From Elmis aenea (taxonomy: Eukaryota; Arthropoda; Insecta; Coleoptera; Elmidae), in NCBI GenBank assembly GCA_947652605.1, contig OX393577.1:60784108-60848107 (forward strand): DNA of 64,000 nucleotides. The letters run 5' to 3'. Shown here one piece after another: positions 44,609 through 56,400 of this stretch. Below the pieces are notes generated by a model. That model was not told the DNA's origin, did no database searches, and saw nothing but the letters and a program-made list of their open reading frames with translations. Position 1 is the first letter of the stretch. Each line of letters starts with the position of its first letter. Position numbers and translations under genes: made by a program.

Positions 44609-45906
44609 CGGGGTTGGGCAAAATTTGATTTTATTAAAAAAATCAAAAATCATTGATTTAAATTTAAAAAATTAAAAAATCACGAATTTTAGGTTTTTTT
44701 GATTTTTATTTAAGAAACTTGACTATTTTCATTTTTTACAACTAATTTATTTATTATTTATACTGCACTGCATCTTTTACACGCAGCATAATTCAAAAAG
44801 TAACAACAAATGAAAAAGTATTTTACTAAAAATTGCTCAGAAACGTTTATTCCTTATAAAATTTGGTGGATGACCTAAACTAATTAAAAGATGAAAGAAA
44901 ATCACAAAAATGTATACGATGCCAGATTTGCGCGATTTCAGAAGTATTCACAAGAGCAAAGGGGCCTTATTTTAGGAGTTACAAAAATAACTTCATAGGG
45001 AAAGATTGTTTAGAATTCAAAAATACGACCAAAGGTGAAATTAATATGACGTTTAAATTTCAATTTTGATTTTTGAAGTAATTTTAAGACCCAAAAAATG
45101 CCTTATTTTAAGAATTTTAAGAAAGTTTAAAAAACGTGTAGAATTTAAAAATGTTACTCAATATAAAATACCGTTTTCTCTAGAATTTTTTTAACTTTTA
45201 AAATAAGGGCACTGTAATATTGTGAAAATTTCTAAAATTGCTACAAGCTAGTGTGGTATGAATTTTTATCAAGCTTTTTTCTCACTTAAAATTAGTTTTA
45301 TTTCATGCACCAACTTTTCTCAAGAATAACATTTTTCAAGATATCGATAATAAAAAACATTTCCATTAATTGCAAACCTTTTGATGTTGACAGTATCTAC
45401 TATACAATTCAAAAATGAAATTTTAACGTCAAATATCCTATTGTCATATTTTCGATTTCTAAAGGGGCGTTCTCACGATTCGATTTGAATGATTCAAAAT
45501 ATACGCGTTGTTATATGGTGCACTAGCATTAATTGAAAAGAAGTGGTCAGAAAGTGTTAAGATTCATTTTCTAGAATTGTATCAAAAGAATGGCTGCCTA
45601 TAGAATCATAAATAAGAAACTTTAAAAAAAAAATATACTCGTGAAAATGATTTTAAAAATATTGTAAATCTACCGGAATGCGTCTCTAACAAGAAAATTC
45701 CTGTAGAGACTATTTCACCCCGATCTATAAGAAGCTAATAGGCAATATTTCCGGTGTATTTTAGTAGCGGTTGTTAGCGGGTGGAAGTAAAACGTGCATT
45801 TAATTTAATTGTGACGTTAAATCGTGAACAAAACGTTAGATTTAAATCATGATTTTTATTTAAAAAGTCAACTAATTTAAATCGTAATTTAATCAGGCTA
45901 ACCCTG
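44609..45906. mobile_element. hAT-like element, 1.3 kb, non-autonomous
   Basis: Left end CGGGGTTGGGCAAAATTTGA and right end TTAATCAGGCTAACCCTG are imperfect inverse copies. Inside each end are repeats of GATTTAAAT/AAATCATGATTT. A near-exact 8-bp duplication flanks it. AT-rich interior without a transposase frame. Confidence 0.75.
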
Positions 45907-45914
45907 CTGCAAAT
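45907..45914. repeat. Target duplication, right (CTGCAAAT)
   Basis: Partner of 44601-44608. Confidence 0.7.
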
Positions 45915-46346
45915 ACCAAAAAGGAAAATCACAATAGTGTATAGCGTTTGTTTATCATATATTTGATTAAAATTACTCATCTAACAGCATTGCATCACCT
46001 CCTAAGTTACCTATTTTATTATATTATTTATGCTTTTCTGTAGAAAAAGAAATTTTTATTTTTGAACACATATTCAAACCAAATTTCAAAAAAAAAGGTT
46101 CGAAAATAACTAAGTTAAATAACCGCCTTCTAGCGGAAATTTATGTCGAAAAGTTCTCGATATTTCAACAGGCTTCTGAACTCCGAACCTACGTTTACTA
46201 CTACGTAAAAGTAAAGTGACAATGTCAATTTTCATTTATAATACGCTTGCGCTTGCGAAGCAAATAACTAACTTCTCTCTACTCTTTATCGAATGTTGCC
46301 AATTGTAAATTTCTTTATCCGTGACATTAACAATATGGATTTAGGT
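45915..46346. other. Unassigned sequence between two hAT elements
   Basis: Nothing recognised. Confidence 0.35.
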
Positions 46347-47743
46347 AAGGTGACCAACCGTCCTCCTTTAGGGAGGACAGTCCTCCTTTTTTCACTTCTG
46401 TCCTCCCTTGAAAAGTGTCCTCCTTTTTGCCCTCCTTTTTGTCCTTTTCGATATTTGAAGACTAAAATCTGTAAATCTCCAAAAGAAAATACTAGGAATA
46501 GGCTGTAATGTTCATATTTTGTCAAATGCAATCAACACGGCGTCATGTGCCATGCCAATTGATGTAGAATTAATAATAACTACAATTTATTTGAATTATA
46601 GTCGTTTTACCGTTCGCGTGGCTACTTTAAAACAATTTTGTGAAGAAGCGAATGTTGAATACAAAAAACACCTGCTATAGAGCGTGTTCTACAATTATTC
46701 GAGCCTCTTCGCTTACATTTTTTGAGTTTAGACAAATGTCCTAAAATCCTGGAGTCGTTTTTCAATAATGAAATATCTGAGATATCAATGTATTTTGTAC
46801 ATAATCAAGCATTTTCACAAAACGATTCAAAAGATTGAAGGTGAACACATTTCAGCTACAGAAGTTAGCCTTAATTTGAATGACTTTATCCTTCAATATA
46901 AATCTCGATTTTAAAGAAAAATTTCTTCCTTTAATTATAAAAAGAAAATTATCAGACTTAAAGGAATCAAATCCGGGCATAACGAAAAAGTTTATCAAAG
47001 AAGTGCAGAATTTTTACCAAACATGTTTTCAATATATCGAAGAATGGTCTAAAACAAACCTCAAATAACAGTTTTCAATGGTGTTTTTTGGCTTCATCCC
47101 CAGTATGTTGGACAGATATTGAATCTTGTGTTGAGTTTTTATCTAAAGAATTGCCAGATATTAAAATAGACGACAATTGTCTCTTTGAAGCAATTAGAAG
47201 ACTGAATGTATATTTAAATTCTGAAAAATTAATACAATGGGAAAATCAACACGTTGAAATTGAGAAAAGATGGGTGGAAATATTCAGCCATTTCAAAAAT
47301 GGACATATTCCATGTGAAAATTTATTTATTCTTGTTCAATTTGTGTTGTGCTGCCCTGGAACTAATGCAGCAGTTGAAAGAGTTTTTTCAATTGCTAATG
47401 ATTTTTGGACAAGTGAGAAATCGAGATTGAATGTTGATACTCTTGCTGCAGCACTTGTCGTAAAATTCAATATGAAAGACATTTCTTGTTCAGATATTTC
47501 CAATATATTGTTAGAAGATAATACACTGCTAAAAAATATTCATTCAATGGAGAAGTTCTCCTTTAAATAGTTATAGGCATGTAAGCATAAAATTTCATGT
47601 AAGTGTTAGTTACAAATGTTTTTATTAAGCATTTATCATATTATAATGTTTGCAATGCATAAAATGTGTCTTTTATATATTTACTTTTTTTTTTGCTCTT
47701 TAATTTGTGTCCTCCTTTTCATTGTAAGAAAGTTGGTCACCTT
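46347..47743 (+). mobile_element. hAT element with decayed transposase, 1.4 kb
   Basis: Ends AAGGTGACCAAC and GTTGGTCACCTT are perfect inverse copies of 12 bp. GTCCTCC is repeated subterminally at the left (four or more times, 46360-46440) and once or more at the right (47709-47717). The flanks are not an exact 8-bp duplication (ATTTAGGT against ATTAGGGC). Between the ends lie transposase remains. Its 5' half is missing, so this is an internally deleted copy. Confidence 0.85.
46600..47570 (+). pseudogene. hAT transposase, C-terminal half, broken
   Basis: Degenerate frames read LKQFCEEANVEYKKHL (46625), a region with IEGEHISATEVSLNLNDFIL (46835), KFLPLIIKRKLSDLKE (46915), then an open frame at 47088-47570 ending in the hAT dimerisation domain with LCCPGTNAAVERVFS and the SRLN(V)DTL(A)AAL block. 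There are several frameshifts and stops before 46900. The N-terminal BED finger and first catalytic aspartates are not visible. The domain shape resembles the KIAA1586-like branch of hAT proteins, which is inference. Confidence 0.85.
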
Positions 47744-48749
47744 ATTAGGGCGCCAGAAATGAATCCGCAACCCGGCGATTAATACCAATGGCGCGCCACT
47801 GCGGTTACTGAAAAACTTTAATTTGTTAGAATCAACAAAATTAACTCGATTAAATTTAAAATAAGAGTATTTTAAAATCGTGGCAGTTATAAAAACTTAA
47901 GGCCTTCAGTTGTGGCCGGGTTTTTAACCTAAACAGGAAGGACATTTGACTGACTTTGTAGAACCAGATTAAGGCCGGCTTCTGAAAAAAACCTACGCAT
48001 TTATAAGATGTACTAAAACCGAAAAAGATTAAAAATAAAATTTTAAACGACTAAAATAAAGTTTTGTTTATGATTTCAGTATCTGCTGAATGTTAACATC
48101 TGTTTCATAGACCCTGAAAATTTTATCGAGACGAATATTAAATTCGATGGAACAAAAAATCATTTTAGAATTATTATGTATACCTATTTCTGAACTACTA
48201 AAAATCAAAATTTAAAAAAAAGTAAACTTGTTAATTTAATGTATTTAGTAAACACTACACGTTATATGCATTAATCAGCTGAAAATATTCTATAAATCGC
48301 CTTTTATGATCGCAACTTCAGAGGAAATGAACAGATGGTCCCTAAACGAAATGATTAGATTAGATTATCGCCCTAATTAGGTGATAAAAAAAATGGGCCA
48401 AGGCCGCTTATTTATGTTAAGATGCATTTTATGTAACAAAAGGCAAGTGGTAACTAAACGGAGAGCTTTATTAAATAAAATACAATATAGCACAGTTTTA
48501 TCATCACAAAGAATAGATCCGTTGTTTTATATCAAAACCATAAAAATTAAATAAAATTACATTTTAAGTAGCCAATAAACATTTTGATAAATTAATATAC
48601 GTGTTTTTATACGTTTTTTACAAATATCTTCCAAACTGTAGTAAGAAACAATAATAATCTTAAAGTAATTATTATTTGACTTATTTTAATCTTTAAGTAA
48701 TTCATTTATTAATGTAAGTAAGCTTAATTAATAATTATTTCTCTTCTTT
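47744..48749. other. AT-rich sequence, no gene recognised
   Basis: Nothing could be supported. Confidence 0.4.
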
Positions 48750-48893
48750 CCGAATGATTACTTATCCAATTGCAAAACCAGCTTGAAGACTCTCGTCTCT
48801 CTTCATTTATTGTAGTATTACTTATCATAAATCTTTTGAGCCAATCTTTTTCTTGGAGTCCTCTGTCCTCCATGGCCCTCCTCTTCTTATAAA
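48750..48893 (-). pseudogene. Possible RTE LINE C-terminus
   Basis: The minus strand reads KRRAMEDRGLQEKDWLKRF, a sequence resembling the last part of RTE-type ORF2 (the MEARGLxExDW motif). It lies on the same strand as the RT fragment on the far side of the palindrome. Short and weak alone, it is supported by that context. Confidence 0.45.
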
Positions 48894-48929
48894 TTGTATT
48901 TCGTATTAAATTTCTTAAGTTTCAAAATA

Positions 48930-50307
48930 TACAGGGCGAGTCATTAGTGGCGGATCGGTCGATTGTGGCTAAACGGTTTGAGATAGAAAGTTGATTCAAA
49001 CGGTATTCAATACAGGTTTTTCTTCCGAACACGATAAAAATATTTTCAAATATACAGGGTGAGTCACCTCTCTGGAACCAATAGCAACTTTTATATTTCA
49101 AATACAACACCCCATTTTTTATTTAATATTTTTGACCGCCTTAATTTTAGCTTTGCATCAATATGAAATATTACAGGTTTTTATGCGGCCTTGCCACTAA
49201 AATAAAATAACTTTCAAAATTTTTCAAGGTTTAAAGTCTTTATTTAAAAATTTCTCCTTAAGTAATTTTTCGAAGCACAGAGTTGTAATTTGGTAAGAAC
49301 ATACAGAAAACATTGCTCTATTAGCTCGATACGAAAAAGTTTGAATCACGCATACAGGGTGTTCATAAGTAGGTGGTAACTTTCCTGATTTTCAAAAGCT
49401 CGTAATTTAATTTTTTCAAGTGCAAACCCCTGTATTTTCTTATGTCATCGAATTCGTCTTTAAAAGAGCTTCATTTTTTGTTAAGTATGTCCTACACCCA
49501 AAACTCATACTTTTCGAGATATTCGACATTTTTTCTTCTAATCATTATTAAAGCAAATAGGATGCCGTGGAAATCGAAAAAGCTGACTGTTCACTTTACT
49601 AACCTTGTCATTTATTTCTTGAATTATAGCATTTCCACAATAAGAGCAAATTGACATGGTTTATTCACCGTTTCACGGCATCCTATTTGCTTTAATAACG
49701 ATTAGGAAAAAAAAAGTCGAATATCTCGAAAAGTATGAGTTTTGGGTATAGGACATACTTAACAAAAAATGAAGCTCTCTTAAAGACGAATTCGATGACA
49801 TAAGAAAATACAGGGGTTTGCATTTGAAAAAATTAAATTACGAGCTTTTGAAAATCAGGAAAGTTGCCACCTATTCATGAACACCCTGTATGCGTAATTC
49901 AAACTTTTTCGTATCGAACTAATAGAGCAATGTTTTCTGCATGTCCTTACCAATTACTCTGTGCTTCGAAAAATGACTTCAGGAGATTTTTTTAAATAAA
50001 GACTTTAAACCTTGAAAAATTTTGAATTTTTTTTTTTTTTAGTGATAAGACCGCATTAAAACCTGTACTATTTTATATCGATGTAAAGCTAAAACGAAGG
50101 CGGTCAAGAATATTAAATAAAAAATGGGGTGTTGTATTTGAAATATAAAAGTTGCTATTGGTTCCAGAGAGGTGACTCACCCTGTATATTTGAAAATATT
50201 TTTATCGTTCGAAAGAAAAAACTGTATGGAATACCATTTGAATCAACTTTCTATCTCAAACCGTTTAGCCACAATCGACCGATCCGGCACTAATGACTCA
50301 CCCTGTA
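48930..50307. mobile_element. Triple concentric palindrome of foldback ends, 1.38 kb
   Basis: Three pairs of TACAGGGnG...CnCCCTGTA ends are nested around one centre. The outer pair is at 48930 and 50307 (TACAGGGCGAGTCATTAGTG), the middle pair at 49053 and 50186 (TACAGGGTGAGTCACCTCTC), and the inner pair at 49353 and 49890 (TACAGGGTGTTCATAAGTAG). Midpoints fall within about 3 bp of each other (49618-49622). All sequence between the pairs is also mirrored, with only scattered differences, down to CGGCATCCTATTTGC blocks at 49560 and 49675 around a ~100-bp spacer. No protein was recognised. Confidence 0.95.
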
Positions 50308-50317
50308 TTATATAAAG

Positions 50318-50710
50318 TGGGTGTTATACAGCAACCTTGACGGAGATCCTTCGTTACTGCAATTTTATTCGTTATTATATTTTCCACCTTCATCTTGCTG
50401 GTCATATCACTGTACAATTTCTTTACTGCCTGTATCAGTATATAACTAATGCCTTTATTATAACTAGGAGCCCCCCCGTATCATAGGCCCTCTGCAAATC
50501 CCCAAAAACCACATGTGTTTCTAAACTATAAGCTAATCGTTTTTCAATAACTTGCTTTAGACAGAAAATATTGTATATGCAAGAGCGTCCTTACCGGAAT
50601 CCACATTGTTTTTCGCCTTCATCCAAATTTCATGCAATTTCATTTTAATTATTCTCCCGTAGAGTCTACTTAGAGAATTCGTCACACTTATTCCTCTAAA
50701 AAAAATATTA
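50318..50710 (-). pseudogene. RTE-type LINE reverse transcriptase fragment
   Basis: Minus-strand frames, broken by stops and small shifts, read RGISVTNSLSRLYGRI, a KQCGFR-like region, LAYSLETHVVFGDLQRAYDT (the palm aspartate motif), KKLYSDMTSKMKVENI and LRQGCCITPTLYN. The last words are the conserved RQGCxxSPxLFN block. The fragment stops exactly at the palindrome border. Confidence 0.8.
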
Positions 50711-52352
50711 CTCTCTAATTCACAGCTTGATGTGTCAGATGATAAAAGTTTGATATCAAAAAATATATTTAACTTAATAATTAGCAGACAAGTTTACAAG
50801 AACATTTTAATAACCTTAGGTTGTTTCAGTTTACGTTATCTTGTAAATATAACGTAACAACCTTTAAGAATATACGCGGAATTTTTATGTCAAGTTAGTC
50901 ACTGTTAATCCAATATTTGCTTAGCTTAAACATTTTTTTACATAAATACACGAACAACGATTTGGAAATACGTAGATTGTTAAAGCAAATAATATACTCT
51001 ATTTATAAAATATTAAACTCTCTTAATTAAGTAGGAGAGATTACAATGGATAAAGATATTAAAACATTTTAATCAAATAAATTATGAAAACGCCTTTTGG
51101 AAAATCCAATGTATTATCTACGTTTAAAGCTGCAGTAAATATATTTCTGGATTAGCATTGCTCCAAAAAAACCAAAATGGAAACAACAGTTCACTGAATT
51201 TAACAAATTGTAATTGATATGTTTGAAGCAAATTACTATTTACTTAGTTTTGATAAAACTTTTAAGCTTTAGGTCAATTTATAAAAATAAAGCTGATTAG
51301 AGATTTCTTAGAGTATGTTATACTTTGAGTATTTTTATCTATTATTACTTATTTTATAACCTACTAGCTTTGCTTCTAAGCGAAAAGCTAGCAAACTAAA
51401 AAAAAATTCTTTAATCATTTAATAGACACTATCATTTATAGTACATGTAATATACGATAGTGACAATTGATTAACAGTTATCGAAAATACTAACATAATT
51501 CCGTATTTTATGCTATTTTTCAATTTTTTTAAAAATCAGTTTTGAAAAGTTTTTAATTACTTTTGAGCCAAAGTCATCAACATACCTTTTTAATACTGTT
51601 TTATTCCCATGTGAATATTTTTGTATTTTGTTGACAATAATTGGCTGGAAATGTTTTTTACTATCAAAATTGCAAGATGTGCATGTTATTTATATTAATG
51701 CAGGTTTTATTACGTAATATTTACTACAAACAAAATAGTTAAAATTTATTTTGACGCAGTATTTTTTCATCCAAATCTCTGCAAAGATCACAATTGATGT
51801 CACAATTCCATCAGTGTTTACCAAAAACAAGATAAAACAATGAAATATCGTTATCATGCATGTCGGTATGCATTTTAAAGCATTTTTGTGTTCTAAGTGG
51901 CAATTATTTATGCAAGTCCATAAGTTTTTCGGTCGTTTTAAAGTAAAACACATATTTTTACATTAGTGAACGTCATACTAGATATCATAGTTACTTACAA
52001 ACAACGCAAAACCACAACAAAATTCAAATTTTTTGTCTGTAAATATTTTCAGGCAAAATTTTTTTTTTAAATTGAAACTTTAAAACTTTTAAGAAGAAGT
52101 ATGCAGTAATTTTCAATAAATAAGTTCGTGCTTTAATTGTTCTATGTCCACCCACCGTTAAAATAGCGTTCCAATGCTCTTGTTTAATTAAAAAGCCGTT
52201 TTGGATAAAGCACATTGCAAAAATATGACCTATAGTTTATTAAACAGAGTGATATTGTAATCTCGTTTCTTAGAAAGGTACACACACACAGTGGGCTAAT
52301 TTGGGGCAAAGTTGAATAATTTCTTCTTCTTAAACTTAAGCCTAACTACTTG
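50711..52352. other. AT-rich sequence, no gene recognised
   Basis: Nothing could be supported. Confidence 0.4.
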
Positions 52353-52922
52353 TTAAGCCCGTGTGACACGGTGTAAATTTCTGTATAAGCTGTATACAAA
52401 ATATCTTGTATTGTTTTACTTGTACAGATTTCAGGACAGAATTCCATCCATTTGAAACTGTGTGTGACACTGATACAATTTTATGTACAAGTTACTGCCC
52501 GTGCCCCTAAACAGTATAAACACAGATATGCACTCCCTCTTAAAACAAGGTATTTATCCCTTGTAATAGCCATTTTAAACAATAACAACATTCTGCTTCG
52601 GATTACCAAGAATTAACTGTTAACAAGAATTTCTATTACTTATATTTCCTTTAGCTGCAGATGTTCAAAATCAGCTGTTAGTCGCCATTATTCACGAACT
52701 GAATGCGCATCTGTAGCACGTACTTTCTTTATCAAAACTTGCATGCAAATAGAACACGCCCTATTGTATTTTCTGTACAAGAAACTGCATGGAACACCTG
52801 TAGATGCTAGAAACTAGACAGAATTTTGTACGAGAAACCTGTATGACACGATATAAGTTTTTCTGTATAATATTTGGTACAAATTTCTATACGAAATCGT
52901 TCATCATATCACACGGGCTTTA
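52353..52922. mobile_element. PIF/Harbinger-like MITE, 564 bp, TTA duplication
   Basis: Ends AGCCCGTGTGA and TCACACGGGCT are perfect inverse copies. TTA is duplicated at 52353-52355 and 52920-52922, the usual PIF/Harbinger target. Inside, the word GTATGACACnnTnTAAnTTTn recurs in both orientations. No coding sequence. Confidence 0.8.
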
Positions 52923-53159
52923 GGTTTGAAGTTACTTCTTATGTATGTGGACTCTCCTCCATCAATATATTATATCTTTTTTAATCAAAATTCTTCAACT
53001 GCGGGATTCAAAATTCAAATGAAAACCGCAAATGTGTCCATAAACATCGCAGGCTTAGCAGATCGAAGTGGTTATGTGGTACGGTGGTCTCTGAAGTGTG
53101 TCAGTGCTGCAGCAACTAATAGATCTGGTAACGCTGCCCTGAATCAGTCCTGAAGAACT

Positions 53160-53550
53160 TTTAAAGATGGCCGCCCGTTTAAAGGTGTGCACGAAGGAAA
53201 AGTAACGTTCTATCATCGGATTTTTGAGTCATTACTCCGGTGATACTGCTGAGGGGCTAATTTATACGAATCGGCGCATCACCGTAGCAGAGTTGGCCAA
53301 AAGACTTACTACATGCTCAACTGAAACCGCAATTCGCTGGAAACGCCGAACTTTGTTTAGCGATGGTATTTTCTCGGGTATTTTGCTTCGGCATGATAAT
53401 GCATGTCCTCATTCCACTCGCAGGACGATCTTAACCGTCCATGATCTCCGAATTGAATGTCTCCTATATCGAGATTATTCCCTCCACCAAGCTCATATGC
53501 TTACGGAATTATTCAAGTTTAAAAATATCGACCTTTGTCAGTCTTTTTAA
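53160..53550 (+). pseudogene. Tc1/mariner-like transposase remnant
   Basis: A frame to 53550 contains RRITVAELAKRL, like a helix-turn-helix entry, and LLRHDNACPHSTRRT, the second catalytic aspartate motif (HDNAxPH). The first aspartate region (TGDE) between them is missing, and the YSPDLxPSDYxLF part is unrecognisable. The internal deletion makes it dead. Confidence 0.6.
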
Positions 53551-53570
53551 AATATTTTAAAAAGTTGATG

Positions 53571-55675
53571 ACGTAGGTCAAATTTGAAAATGGTATCAGA
53601 TTTATCTTTAAATTCTGCACAAATTTGCTAATTTAAACGTTTCTGTATCTTTAATATTAACGGAGTTACCCATACAGCAGGTTAGAAAAATGGGCACCCT
53701 GTATGTCTACTATTTAAAAAATTAAATATGTCAATAATGCTCCGGATATTCTTACTTTTGTTTCATCCTGTACATTCAGCAAAAAAAAATAGAACTCGAT
53801 AGTTTGCAAACAAATAATTTCATAATCGTTTTACAATCGCCACAACAGCAGTAATAGAACGCTACATGTTTGATAAAATTCAGTGCGACCCGCTATAAAA
53901 ATAGTTAATCAAAAGATTGCTGGTCATTGTAAAAAGGAAACAGACGTGTATGAATGCGTATAAACAGCTAATAAGTAATTTAAGTCAAGTACGCACATTC
54001 GTGTTAAGTGCAATAAAACTTAACTAGACAGTTTGTTTGATTAAAGCAAAGTCGTTTGTGTAAGGTTTGTTGTTATCGATTTTGCTGTCTAAACAAACTT
54101 AATTAAAACGTATTGTTTTACTACTTTAGTTGTATATGTACTAGTCAATAATTACTACGATATAATTGATCATAATTAGTTCGCGAAAATTTTATAATTC
54201 CAGATTTCGACAGATATACACGTCTAGAGGTTCAAAACTACAAAATTATTTAAACAATTAAAATTTTTTTTCGAGAAAACAGCTACAACAATATTTTTAA
54301 ATATAGGTAAGTATGTTATAAAGCTTATTTTTCTTACCAGGGAATAAAAATATTGCGCTGAGTTCCTAACATATCCTGAAAAATCTGAAAAACTAAAATT
54401 CCTTCTTCTCCTTATTCCTCTTAGATCCGTTTGCATTTAAGGGCGTAGGATTGAGTTCTCTATTTTCCGTTTATCCACTTCCTTCATATTTCCGGTCTTG
54501 TAACAAAAATTTTGTTTCATTTAGAGTTATTCTTTTGCTTCTACCCACTTCTTTTATTTTTTCATTTAAGTTTTTCGTCCGTCTTCCTTTCCCTTTCCTT
54601 TACACCTCTATTATCAGTTGCAAACTCAGTAATAAATACGATTACTTCACCACTGTCGAATTAAATAAAAAATAAAGATACGCGGTGAGGATATTTTGGT
54701 TGTTAAGAGAGTTTTGAGAAATATAATAAGATCTTATCGATTCAAAATTACGGTACGAATCTGAAAGTGAAAATGAAATCAAGTATCTTAATTCGTCCTT
54801 GATATAATCCAAAAATACATTGGGATGTTGTGAAACTTGTAATTCATTCGATTTTGAACGTATCAGAATCATGTGTTGAGTGGTAAATTAAACTTTTTAT
54901 AGTTTTAATCGAATCTGTCTGACGTTAAGAGAATAGAGTATCGTAAATCAAACTTTGAACTCACAATAAAAAATTTAGAAGTGTCTTTGAAAATTTATCA
55001 AATATTAATTTTTAGCTTCTCACGTTCAGGTTTTTTGTGGGCGTTTTACACTTTCTTTACATTAAAACAAGGAAGTGGTCATTATTACAATCGCGTGTGC
55101 TAATTCGAGCTTGACAAAAACAAAGCACTTTTTCAATTTTACCATCAAACTGACCTTGAGCACCGTATCAAAACCTTTAAGGATTGCAGCAGGGTTGAAC
55201 CAAATTTTAAAGCATAAAAATACAAGGATCTTATCAGTCTTCCGTATAATCTAAGTGTGATGAAAATGCGTAGCAGGCTTTAATGAAATACCCTTGGCGT
55301 TACGTAATGCGTCACACCTTCAAATTAAAACATCCCTCTAATTTCCCTCTCATGTATATATTACCGGCTAATGAATGCTCGGCTAATGATGCAAATGCAA
55401 ACAATACGAAAGTGCACGTGCGCGTGATACAAATGAAAATCCCAAACTAAATATTGCAACACGAAAAGAATAAGACACGTTTGTGTCTAATGTCCAATAA
55501 AAAAAATATATAAACTATTGGCAAGCGGCATGACGCACACGATGTAAAATAAGAAGCGCTTAAGGTCACCGGTTTGTTAAACGCGACGTCTGAATTCGAA
55601 TATTGAATCACATACTTTAATGTCCAATTGTCTAAGACCCAAATCATAATGTGTGGACAACATTTAAAGTAACTA
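53571..55675. other. AT-rich sequence, no gene recognised
   Basis: Nothing named. TGGGCACCCTGTATG near 53690 is a foldback-type end without a partner. Confidence 0.35.
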
Positions 55676-55762
55676 AAATCTAAATTGCATTAAATTTCCT
55701 ATACTCTTCATCCACATTTAACCTAAAAGATTCATCTACTAACTAATCTATTCATAAATAAT

Positions 55763-56400
55763 TTTTTTTTTGTGGGTTGTTTGGCATTGGACTGTAGTCC
55801 ATCAGCCACAGATATTTTATATTATCGATACTTTAAATATTTAAATTAGCAAGTGGAGTAAAATTAATGAGAACGTCACAAATGTCCCTTGATATTACAA
55901 ATAGGAGTGATACTATGTTAATAGGGAGGTGCACCCCCAACGATATCAGATCTTTATAGAGCTTTTCTGTGAAAATTGTATTAAGACTACACGCAAAGAA
56001 TAGATGGTTTAAGTCTCCGTAAGACTGCCCGTCACATAAACCTGCTGGGCTATGGTTTATTCCGATTTTATGAAGATGGGAGGGAAAGTTGCCATGATTT
56101 AATTTTAGTGGGCTAATGGTTGCCGAATATGATTTGCTGACATTGAAAGATGTTATGTGTGGAACTATTTGCGGTAAAGTGGGGTGTATTAAAGTACATT
56201 GTGTAGGTGAAGACTGTGCGAACCGATCCCAACTTTGTCTCCACAGAGTCCTGGCGTGAATTTTGAATTGATTATTGACATCGTCAAGTAAGGCAATATT
56301 CTTGTTGACTGGCAGAAAGGTAGCTTCTCTAGCTAGGTTGTCTACAACCTCGTTACCAACGATTCCTGCATGGCCCTTTGTCCACACGAAGTGATATCAC
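55763..56400 (-). pseudogene. LINE RNase H domain and C-terminus
   Basis: The minus-strand frame from about 56400 to 55833 begins in the RNase H motif (WTKGHAGIVGNEVVDNLA, matching WxxGHxGxxGNExAD) and runs to a C-terminal tail with LNHLFFACSLN, the zinc-knuckle-like end of I- or Jockey-clade LINEs. RT is absent, so the copy is strongly 5'-truncated. A short A tract (minus) at 55763-55772 may be its tail. It abuts the mariner element. Confidence 0.8.
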
